From contig USCN01000111.1 of assembly GCA_900553165.1 (NCBI GenBank), forward strand, positions 1 to 5,258: 5,258 bases of DNA. Direction: 5' to 3'. The notes under the pieces were generated by a model. The model ran no database searches. It worked only from the letters and a program-made list of their open reading frames with translations, and was not told the origin of the DNA. This document shows, in pieces, positions 1-4,352 of this stretch (its first letter is position 1; every line of letters begins with the position of its first letter). The stretch comes from an uncultured Collinsella sp. GTDB lineage: Bacteria; Actinomycetota; Coriobacteriia; Coriobacteriales; Coriobacteriaceae. The translations under genes were made by a program, and so were the position numbers.

Positions 1-396
1 GGCAGCCTCGACCGGTGCGTTGGGGTTGGTCAGACCGGTGCGGGCCTCGTTGATGAGGGCTGCGAGCTCGGCGCCCTTGACGGGAACGGGGCTCATAGCG
101 AGCGTGAGCGCCAGCGGGATGTTGAAACCGCTGACAACCGTGAACTTCGTGCCGTTCTTGGAAAGCTCGACCATGCTGTTGTTGACCGAGCTGCCGAGCA
201 TATCGGTCAGCACATAGACGGTGTCGTCCGCGTTGAACGTGGCGATCATGGCGTCCACCTTATTGGTGATGGGCTCCTTGTCGTCACGAGCAAGCGACAC
301 GACGTGGACGTTCGACACGTCGCCGAGAACCATCTCGAGCGTGTCTTTGGCACCTGCGGCCAGGCCGCCATGAGATGCGAGAATGATCTGATTCAT
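1..396 (-). CDS. PTS mannose/fructose-family EIIA component (3' end cut by window edge)
   Basis: Reading the minus strand from the ATG at 396 gives 132 codons with no stop before the window edge. The product begins MNQIILASHGGLAAGAKDTL, the usual start of EIIA-Man (PF03610) domains. His9 in the ASHG motif is the expected phospho-acceptor, taking phosphate from HPr and passing it to EIIB. Asp65 in TDMLGSS matches the conserved Asp that sits by that histidine. The SGFNIPLALTL stretch (89-99) matches the family GxNlP motif. Members act in the cytoplasm as part of a sugar import and phosphorylation complex. The domain is nearly complete at 132 residues, so the gene probably ends just beyond the edge, or continues as an EIIAB fusion. 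EIIB, EIIC and EIID genes would be expected downstream to the left, outside the window. A strong ribosome binding site, GGAGGAGG (401-408), precedes the start. The sugar is unknown. Confidence 0.93.
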   Translation of the reverse strand, partial: MNQIILASHGGLAAGAKDTLEMVLGDVSNVHVVSLARDDKEPITNKVDAMIATFNADDTVYVLTDMLGSSVNNSMVELSKNGTKFTVVSGFNIPLALTLAMSPVPVKGAELAALINEARTGLTNPNAPVEAA

Positions 397-412
397 CTTG
401 CCTCCTCCTTTT

Positions 413-431
413 CGTTATGGTCATTATAACG
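413..431 (-). promoter_or_regulatory. Probable -10 region and short inverted repeat of the PTS EIIA gene
   Basis: On the minus strand a perfect TATAAT occupies 428-423, 27 bp upstream of the ATG, so transcription would start near 416. No recognisable TTGACA lies 16-18 bp upstream (that stretch reads AATATA or similar), which fits a promoter that needs an activator. The -10 lies within an inverted repeat, CGTTAT (413-418) and ATAACG (426-431). Alternative -10 candidates are TATAAG (438-433) and TATACT (464-459). I saw no sigma-54 GG-N10-GC element, although many mannose-type PTS operons use one. Confidence 0.5.
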
Positions 432-466
432 TCTTATACGTTGCTTATATTGCTAATTAGTATAAA

Positions 467-501
467 GACCGTTCGCGGGTGAAAATCGACCGTTGACGGG
501 T
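467..501. promoter_or_regulatory. Tandem 14-bp direct repeat, 21-bp period: candidate LytTR-type activator site
   Basis: GACCGTTCGCGGGT (467-480) and GACCGTTGACGGGT (488-501) match at 12 of 14 positions with starts exactly 21 bp apart, two helical turns. Their ACCGTT cores resemble the 9-bp LytTR half-site ([TA][AC][CA]GTTN[AG][TG]); each copy matches 8 of 9 positions, and the 12-bp gap between the 9-mers is the spacing that family uses. Relative to the inferred EIIA start at about 416, the pair covers roughly -51 to -85, a usual activator position. The remaining DNA between the EIIA start and the DMT stop (397-579) shows only GC-rich repeats such as GCCGG/CCGGC near 525-538. Confidence 0.45.
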
Positions 502-579
502 TTAACGTACTTGAAACGTTGGGGCCGGGTAGGCCGGCGCTGGCTGGATAACCCGAGGTCAGACCCTGCGCGCAATCCT

Positions 580-1662
580 CTATCGCACAAAGTACCAGGG
601 GCTTTCCTGCACGGTGGGCTCCAGCGCGATGCCGGTGCGCTCCTTAAACAGATCCATGTCCTGCGATTTCTCCGTCCACCACGCGTTGGGCTTAAAGGTC
701 ATGCTCTCAACGACATGACCGACAAACACACTGTTGCGCAGCTTGGAGAAGTCGGTGTTCATGATCAGGATGGACGCGAGCACCAGCACGATGCCCAGGA
801 CCTTGATCGCGCCGGCGGGCTCGGCGTAGATGCCAATGCCCACCAGTACGGTGACGACCGTCTCGAATGACATTACGACGGGAACTTTCGATGTCTCGAG
901 CCCCATGGACAGACCCTGCATATATAAGATGTAGGCCACAGCTGTGGGGATGAGTCCAAAGCCAAGGAACAGCAGCAGCAGCTGTGGCGACATTGCCGCG
1001 GCGACATCCGGCCACGGAGCCGCGATAGCCGCCATAACCGCACCGCCAAAAACAAAGCCCCAAAACGTGACAGCCAGCGGGTGGACCGTCTTGGTTGCTA
1101 TCCGGCTAAACACCGCGAGCGACGCACCACAAAGGCCTGCAATCACGCCCGACGTGACGCCCCAAACCGAAAAATGGAAACCGGAAAGGTCGCCATTGGT
1201 CACTGCAAGCACGCACCCAACGATGTTAAAGACAATGGCAACGAGCTTGTTGGGGGTCACGTCCTCGCGATAAAGTACGCGGCCGAGCATGACACCAAAC
1301 ACCGGCGAGGTGTAAAGCAGCACCGAGGCCGTGGACATGCCGACCTCGCCCATGCACTCGTAATAGCAGGTGTTGGCGGCGGCCAGACCGACGATACCGA
1401 CAAGCGCGCAGGGGACGAGCTCTTTGGGGCTTGCCTTGAACAGGGCCAGCGGACCCTGAGCCACGGTAGACCCCTCACCCGGACGGCAGCCCATAAACAT
1501 CAGGACCGGTGCCAAGATAAGCGCTCCGACCAACAAGCGAAAGGCAGCCATGCTCTGGGATGAAACGCCCATGGCCGAGATGCCGTTTACAAAGATTCCG
1601 ATGCTGCCCCACATAAGCGCGGCGACCAGCACCAGCACATAGCCCAGATTGCTTTTCTTCAA
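580..1662 (-). CDS. EamA/DMT-superfamily transporter with a C-terminal extension
   Basis: From the TTG at 1662 this encodes 360 residues with about ten hydrophobic segments (roughly 6-28, 36-57, 81-102, 108-128, 137-156, 165-186, 195-215, 225-248, 259-279, 284-302). That is the two-fold 5+5 arrangement of EamA drug/metabolite transporters in the cytoplasmic membrane. Family-like landmarks are ALMWGSIGIF in helix 1, STASVLLYTSPVF in helix 4 and LIPTAVAYILYMQGL in helix 8. Members export or import amino acids, their derivatives and other small molecules; the substrate cannot be predicted. An in-frame GTG at 1698 would add 12 residues, but the TTG has a perfect ribosome binding site and is preferred. 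The protein is longer than the usual 290-310 residues because of a polar, Trp-containing tail of about 58 residues after helix 10. It is flanked on the same strand by the PTS EIIA gene downstream and the SIS gene upstream, with long gaps on both sides, so it is probably its own transcription unit. Confidence 0.92.
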   Translation of the reverse strand: MKKSNLGYVLVLVAALMWGSIGIFVNGISAMGVSSQSMAAFRLLVGALILAPVLMFMGCRPGEGSTVAQGPLALFKASPKELVPCALVGIVGLAAANTCYYECMGEVGMSTASVLLYTSPVFGVMLGRVLYREDVTPNKLVAIVFNIVGCVLAVTNGDLSGFHFSVWGVTSGVIAGLCGASLAVFSRIATKTVHPLAVTFWGFVFGGAVMAAIAAPWPDVAAAMSPQLLLLFLGFGLIPTAVAYILYMQGLSMGLETSKVPVVMSFETVVTVLVGIGIYAEPAGAIKVLGIVLVLASILIMNTDFSKLRNSVFVGHVVESMTFKPNAWWTEKSQDMDLFKERTGIALEPTVQESPWYFVR

Positions 1663-1667
1663 CGCAG

Positions 1668-1673
1668 CCTCCT
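1668..1673 (-). promoter_or_regulatory. Shine-Dalgarno site that sets the transporter start at TTG (1662)
   Basis: The minus strand reads GAGGAGGCTGCGTTGAAGAAA: a perfect AGGAGG followed by 5 nt and then TTG. The longer in-frame candidate, GTG at 1698, has no purine-rich site upstream and lies at about the predicted transcription start. The TTG start also gives a cleaner N-terminus, MKKSNLGYVLVLV, with two lysines ahead of helix 1. Confidence 0.75.
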
Positions 1674-1702
1674 CGGTATTGTTTCCAATATGTTTCACAC
1701 TA

Positions 1703-1730
1703 CGTTATAGTCGTTATATACATTTTTCAA
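1703..1730 (-). promoter_or_regulatory. Putative promoter of the EamA/DMT gene
   Basis: On the minus strand TTGAAA (1730-1725) is followed 15 bp later by TATAAC (1709-1704). The spacing is short. A second TATAAC overlaps at 1718-1713, so the true -10 is uncertain. The two form a direct repeat, TATAACGAC then TATAACGTA, with a 9-bp period. Transcription would begin around 1697-1706, giving a leader of roughly 35-45 nt before the TTG start. Confidence 0.4.
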
Positions 1731-1779
1731 GACACAAATCGCCGAACGGAAAAATCTGCTCGCCCACACACTCATTGGG

Positions 1780-1807
1780 TAGTCATTGGGGACGTCCCCA
1801 ACGACTA
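1780..1807. repeat. 28-bp near-perfect palindrome centred on GGGGACGTCCCC
   Basis: TAGTC (1780-1784) and GACTA (1803-1807) flank the perfect 16-bp palindrome TTGGGGACGTCCCCAA (1786-1801). Only the A1785/C1802 pair breaks the symmetry. Around it are further repeats: CATTGGG at 1773-1779 and 1784-1790 (11-bp period), GTCCCCAAC at 1794-1802 and 1813-1821 (19-bp period), and the perfect palindrome CTGCCGGCAG at 1821-1830. It lies upstream of the DMT promoter in DNA with no credible gene. It may be a dispersed intergenic repeat or a protein-binding site; neither strand has a T-run directly after it that would make it a standard terminator. Confidence 0.8.
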
Positions 1808-1895
1808 GGACTGTCCCCAACTGCCGGCAGAAAAGGAACGCCCCCAAGTGCCACATCTGGACCAAGGCGACGCCGATGCTTTGGCAGCGTCAGCG

Positions 1896-1992
1896 AAAAC
1901 CCGCCAGAGCGAGCAAGGTGCCTTGAAGCGAAGCGGCATTGACCTTCTGGTCATGCCGCTGAAGCTGAAAGGCAGATTGCCGCTCTGGCGGG
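1896..1992 (-). terminator. Long stem-loop followed by TTTT, probable terminator of the SIS gene
   Basis: On the minus strand CCCGCCAGAGCG (1992-1981) pairs perfectly over 12 bp with CGCTCTGGCGGG (1911-1900), followed directly by TTTT (1899-1896). Inside lie TGCCTT/AAGGCA (1919-1924 with 1969-1974) and a strong apical hairpin in which AGCGGCA-TGACC pairs with GGTCA-TGCCGCT around a 4-nt loop (1932-1960) with one bulged base. The whole folds as a long rod of about 93 nt. It lies 44-136 bp past the SIS stop codon. The structure is certain from the sequence; the terminator role is inferred, as the T-run is short and the loop unusually long. Confidence 0.65.
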
Positions 1993-2008
1993 CTTGCAGC
2001 GTCGAGCG

Positions 2009-2036
2009 GTTACGGCGTTTGGCAAAACCGCGTAAC
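2009..2036 (-). repeat. Hairpin overlapping the stop codon of the SIS gene
   Basis: On the minus strand GTTACG (2036-2031) pairs with CGTAAC (2014-2009) over 6 bp. A 2x2 mismatch follows, then GTTT/AAAC (4 bp) around a TGCC loop. The stem begins at the last base of the TAG stop. No T-run follows, so it is not a standard terminator alone; it may protect the mRNA 3' end or act with the larger stem-loop further on. Confidence 0.5.
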
Positions 2037-3028
2037 TAATACTCAAGCTTCCACATGTAGCGGCGCGTCATGTAGTCCTTGTGGGTGACGGCAGAGAGCG
2101 CGCGCATATATACGTTGTTGAGGATCGGGGCAAAGATCAGGTGGTTGAAGTACTCGCTCACGCTGTCCTTGATGTCGTTGAGGCCGAGCTCCTTGGCGTC
2201 GAGCTGATAGACGCGCTCGCCACCGTACTGGTTGACGAAGCGGATGCCGCGCTCGTCGTTGCAGCGGCTGCGGCCGACGCTGATGAGCTGGAACAGCGAG
2301 GTGCGCTTGTCCAGGATCTCGAAGGGGCCGTGGAAGAAGTCGCAGGTGTTGATGGTGCAGGAGTCGATCTGCAGCATCTCCTGCACGTTGCAGATGCTAA
2401 AGACGTAGGCGGCACCAAAGAGCGGGCCCTGGGCCATGACGTTGATGCAGGGCTTGTCGGCGTTCTGCTCGGCCCACTTGGCAGCGAGCGGACGGGTGTA
2501 CTCGACGGCCTTGCGATAGATGGGATCGACCAAGTCGAACGCGGCCATAGCGGTCTCGTACTCGGCATAGCCCTCGGTCTGCTGCGTAAGCTCCATGGCG
2601 ATCATGGTCACGACGGCAGAGTTGGTGCGACCCATGCAGGACTCGTCGACGGCCAGACTGTCGTACTGGATCTTGTAGTCGCAGACCTCGGTGAGGCCGG
2701 ACTCGTCGACATAGATGGCAATGGTGCTGGCGCCGTGGTCCTTGGCGACCTGGGCGGCAACGATGGTCTCCTTGGTGCCGCGCATGGACACGACGACGGC
2801 CAGGGTGTTCTCGTTGACGTAGGCCGGGGTGGCGTGCACGAACTCGTTGCTGGTGTAGCTGGAGCTCACGACCTGCGTGGCCTCGTGCTCCATAAAGTAC
2901 TGGGCAGGATAGTTACCGCCGTTGGATCCGCCAGCGCCAATCCACACGACGCGCTTGATGCCGCCCTTGTCTGCCTTGTCAGCCAAAACCTGGGAGACGA
3001 CATCCTTAACCTGTTCCTGAGTAGTCAT
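2036..3028 (-). CDS. Double-SIS-domain sugar isomerase/deglycase, FrlB/GfrF-like (probable fructosamine-6-phosphate deglycase)
   Basis: The 330-residue product starts at the ATG at 3028 behind a modest GAAAGG site with 10-nt spacing. It has two SIS (phosphosugar-binding) domains. The first spans about 25-150, with GAGGSN at 31-36 and SMRGTKETI at 81-89 as the phosphosugar loop. The second spans about 190-310, with MAQGPLFGAA at 198-207 and the FFHGPFEIL motif at 231-239. The HGPxE motif, total length and the closing TRRYMWKLEY resemble FrlB-type deglycases more than GlmS, AgaS or MurQ. Glu217 and His233 are the likely catalytic pair; their 16-residue spacing equals that of the catalytic Glu and His I recall for Salmonella FraB. 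Such cytoplasmic enzymes split 6-phosphorylated Amadori compounds into an amino acid and a sugar 6-phosphate. The divergent GntR/UTRA gene is the expected regulator, and the nearby mannose-type PTS could supply the phosphorylated substrate. A related amino-sugar isomerase remains possible. Confidence 0.88.
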   Translation of the reverse strand: MTTQEQVKDVVSQVLADKADKGGIKRVVWIGAGGSNGGNYPAQYFMEHEATQVVSSSYTSNEFVHATPAYVNENTLAVVVSMRGTKETIVAAQVAKDHGASTIAIYVDESGLTEVCDYKIQYDSLAVDESCMGRTNSAVVTMIAMELTQQTEGYAEYETAMAAFDLVDPIYRKAVEYTRPLAAKWAEQNADKPCINVMAQGPLFGAAYVFSICNVQEMLQIDSCTINTCDFFHGPFEILDKRTSLFQLISVGRSRCNDERGIRFVNQYGGERVYQLDAKELGLNDIKDSVSEYFNHLIFAPILNNVYMRALSAVTHKDYMTRRYMWKLEY

Positions 3029-3066
3029 CGTGCATCAGCCTTTCTTCTCGTTTGATGCTCTCGATG

Positions 3067-3113
3067 GCATACAAGTTACATACATGTTTTGGTTATGTCG
3101 ACTAGTTGTATGC
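3067..3113. promoter_or_regulatory. Inverted GCATACAA / TTGTATGC pair, candidate regulator half-sites
   Basis: GCATACAA (3067-3074) and TTGTATGC (3106-3113) are perfect 8-bp inverted copies with 31 bp between them, 39-86 bp upstream of the SIS start. TTGTAT and ATACAA are the half-sites of several HutC-subfamily GntR operators (for example TreR-type TTGTATATACAA). Their position beside the SIS start suggests repression of that gene by the neighbouring regulator, possibly with looping to the site near 3184. Confidence 0.4.
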
Positions 3114-3176
3114 TATATTTATCTTAGAAATTTTGCTGATGCGGTTTTCGATAGCTAGCTACCAGCGGTTTTGTTG

Positions 3177-3191
3177 TTGTATTGAATACAT
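3177..3191. promoter_or_regulatory. Candidate GntR/HutC-type operator upstream of the regulator gene
   Basis: TTGTAT (3177-3182), a TGA spacer and ATACAT (3186-3191) form an inverted repeat with 5-bp perfect arms (TGTAT/ATACA). It is centred at 3184, 50 bp upstream of the regulator's ATG, and fits autoregulation. The half-site matches that of the inverted pair at 3067-3113. Binding is inferred from family habits only. Confidence 0.45.
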
Positions 3192-3233
3192 GCTTGATTA
3201 GATACGCATATAAGTTAGATACAGGTTGATCGC

Positions 3234-3956
3234 ATGAACGCTTCGTCTAAAAAGAAACTGGCCCAATACGAGCGCTTGGCGGGCACGCTTCGCGACCGCA
3301 TCGCCGCCGGCATCTACGCACGCGGAGACAAGCTGCCGTCCGAAATGGAGCTCATGGACGAATCGGGGCTGTCGCGCAGCACCGTGCGCCACGCCCTTAA
3401 GGTGCTCGTTGATGAGGGCCTGGTGCGCACCGAGCGCGGGCGTGGCGCCTTTGTGGCCGACACGCCCGCGCTCCACGAGAACAACCTAGTGTTTTCGAGC
3501 TATACCAAGCAGGTCGAAGGCCAGGGCATGAAGCCCACCACGCGCACCGTGGATTCGGGCTTTGCCAAGGCGGCCGGCAGCATAGCTAAGTTCTTTGACG
3601 CCGCCGTGGGCAGCAAGCTCGTCAAACTTGTCCGTCTGCGTTATCTGGACGATGCGCCGCTGTGCCTGGAGACCACTTATCTGCCGCCAAGCTTCGAGGC
3701 ACTCATCGATCGCGATATCAACGGTTCGCTCTACGCCACGCTGCGACAGGAGTTCCATCGCGCACCGGCACAGGGGCATAAGACCTTTGAGGTGTGCTAT
3801 GCCTCGCAAAACGAGGCGTTTTTGCTCAACGTCGAGCGCGGGCAGGCGCTGATTCTGATCACCGACTACGTCTACGACACCGACGGCCGCCCGCTCCATG
3901 TCTCCAAGCGCATCCAGCGCACCGACCGCACCAAATACACCGAACCCATCGGCTAG
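3234..3956 (+). CDS. GntR-family transcriptional regulator, HutC/UTRA subfamily
   Basis: The 240-residue product has the standard length and order of HutC-type regulators. A winged helix-turn-helix spans about 12-76, containing RDRIAAGIYARGDKLPSEMEL, the recognition helix SRSTVRHALKVLVDEGLV (47-64) and the wing RTERGRGAFVAD. A UTRA effector-binding domain spans about 88-235, opening SSYTKQVEGQGMKPTTRTVD. UTRA domains usually bind phosphorylated sugars or amino-acid derivatives, which release the repressor from DNA. The start ATG at 3234 has only a weak AGG (3223-3225) upstream, but no better start precedes the helix-turn-helix. It is divergent from the SIS deglycase-like gene and is the natural regulator of that gene and of itself; TTGTAT/ATACAA repeats in the shared region are candidate operators. 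The true ligand is probably the SIS substrate or product. Family assignment is firm and the target is inferred. Confidence 0.95.
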   Translation: MNASSKKKLAQYERLAGTLRDRIAAGIYARGDKLPSEMELMDESGLSRSTVRHALKVLVDEGLVRTERGRGAFVADTPALHENNLVFSSYTKQVEGQGMKPTTRTVDSGFAKAAGSIAKFFDAAVGSKLVKLVRLRYLDDAPLCLETTYLPPSFEALIDRDINGSLYATLRQEFHRAPAQGHKTFEVCYASQNEAFLLNVERGQALILITDYVYDTDGRPLHVSKRIQRTDRTKYTEPIG

Positions 3957-3994
3957 CGCACCAAACGAGGCAAACTGTACCTAATGAACGTTTT

Positions 3995-4011
3995 ACCTGC
4001 GGTTTTATTAA
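3995..4011 (+). repeat. 17-bp dispersed repeat ACCTGCGGTTTTAYTAA, copy 1
   Basis: This copy matches the second (4164-4180) at 16 of 17 positions, in the same orientation and 169 bp apart. Both contain the GCGGTTTT octamer also seen at 3141, 3165 and, inverted, at 2024-2031. Confidence 0.7.
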
Positions 4012-4106
4012 ATCTCAAGCCAGCATGGCACAAATGCCAACATCGCCTGGCAATACGCGCCGTCCAAGCTCAACTGTTCCTGCTCAGAATATCCAGTACC
4101 GCAAAT

Positions 4107-4229
4107 CTAAGTGAGTAGACTTTTCGTGACCTGTCGAGCACACCAAAAACTGTCACCTCTGTGACCTGCGGTTTTACTAAGGCAGATACGCCTTGTGCTC
4201 GACCTGCGCCAAAAAGTCTACTCACTTAG
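4107..4229. repeat. 123-bp inverted-repeat element with 18-bp perfect terminal arms
   Basis: CTAAGTGAGTAGACTTTT (4107-4124) is the exact reverse complement of 4212-4229. After an 8x8 mismatched section, GTCGAGCACA (4133-4142) pairs perfectly with 4194-4203 in the same register. The 51-bp centre holds a small GTCAC-ctct-GTGAC hairpin (4152-4165). The whole could form a cruciform in DNA or a long hairpin in RNA from either strand. I see no flanking target-site duplication and no T-run after either arm. It may be a MITE-like or REP-like intergenic element, a bidirectional transcription barrier between the two convergent genes, or a structured RNA. Confidence 0.85.
4164..4180 (+). repeat. 17-bp dispersed repeat ACCTGCGGTTTTAYTAA, copy 2
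   Basis: This copy lies in the central loop of the 123-bp inverted-repeat element and matches 3995-4011 except for one C/T difference. The preceding GTGACCTG (4161-4168) also recurs at 4126-4133 within the left arm region. Confidence 0.7.
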
Positions 4230-4233
4230 TTCG

Positions 4234-4267
4234 AATCGAAGCCAAACGGACCCAAATCGAAGCCAAA
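4234..4267. repeat. 13-bp tandem repeat AATCGAAGCCAAA with 21-bp period
   Basis: The copies at 4234-4246 and 4255-4267 are identical. They begin 5 bp past the right arm of the 123-bp inverted repeat. The period is two helical turns, as expected of a dimeric protein site, but the location between two gene 3' ends argues against an ordinary promoter operator. Confidence 0.6.
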
Positions 4268-4352
4268 TTAAGCCCATCCGCATCAAAAGACGCGTGAATC
4301 CGTACTTCTCGCGGTGGATTGACGCTACAAAGCGGCCAAAATAAACCTGTCC

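Larger units (their letters stand above)
1699..2035. other. Intergenic gap between the SIS gene and the DMT gene
   Basis: This stretch of about 340 bp carries no convincing gene. Its short open frames lack ribosome binding sites and overlap the structured repeats. It holds, left to right, the DMT promoter, the GGGGACGTCCCC palindrome cluster, a GC-rich stretch with an imperfect inverted repeat (CCAAGGC near 1862 and GCTTTGG near 1878), the long terminator-like rod and the small hairpin at the SIS stop codon. Confidence 0.7.
3029..3233. promoter_or_regulatory. Divergent control region between the SIS gene and the gntR-type regulator
   Basis: This AT-rich stretch of 205 bp separates two divergent start codons and must hold both promoters. 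Copies resembling ATACANGTTK occur at 3069-3078, 3080-3089, 3186-3195 and 3219-3228, plus an inverted copy at 3104-3113. TTAGATAC recurs at 3198-3205 and 3215-3222 (17-bp period). GCGGTTTT occurs at 3141-3148 and 3165-3172, flanking the perfect palindrome TAGCTAGCTA (3152-3161). I found no unambiguous -35/-10 pair on either strand. A weak plus-strand candidate is TTGATT (3194-3199) with TAGATA (3216-3221). Confidence 0.6.
3957..4352. other. Repeat-rich convergent intergenic region
   Basis: These 396 bp lie between the 3' ends of the regulator (plus) and the acetyltransferase (minus). I see no supported gene; short open frames on both strands have no ribosome binding site and cross the inverted repeats. 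It contains a nested small hairpin (GCCAG 4019-4023 with CTGGC 4047-4051, enclosing TGGCA/TGCCA at 4026-4039), two copies of a 17-mer, a 123-bp inverted-repeat element and a 13-bp tandem repeat. No standard T-tailed terminator was found for either gene. From 4268 to 4352 nothing beyond simple sequence is apparent. Confidence 0.7.

Noticed and set aside
397..500. Sigma-54 promoter for the PTS gene
   Set aside because: No TGGCAC-N5-TTGC-like element could be found on the minus strand upstream of the start.
520..545. GC-rich GCCGG/CCGGC repeats past the transporter stop as a terminator
   Set aside because: The stem is short (5 bp), alternatives overlap, and no T-run follows on the minus strand.
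493..1563. Plus-strand open frames of 109-160 codons opposite the transporter
   Set aside because: They are antisense shadows of the EamA gene, with no ribosome binding sites and no domain-like sequence.
2081..3055. Open frame of 324 codons on the plus strand
   Set aside because: It lies almost wholly antisense to the well-supported SIS gene. Its product is Val/Gly/Leu/Asp-rich low-complexity sequence, as expected from the reverse complement of a GC-rich gene, and no family is recognisable.
4019..4051. Nested hairpin after the GntR gene as its terminator
   Set aside because: The stems are 5 bp each and no T-run follows on the plus strand.
4009..4105. Minus-strand stretch open for about 32 codons (ICGTGYSEQEQL...), possible gene remnant
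   Set aside because: No start codon with a ribosome binding site, a stop directly upstream within the inverted-repeat arm, and no recognisable homology; too short to support as a pseudogene.
4107..4229. Inverted-repeat element as an insertion sequence
   Set aside because: It has no transposase frame and no visible target-site duplication; at 123 bp it could at most be a non-autonomous element.
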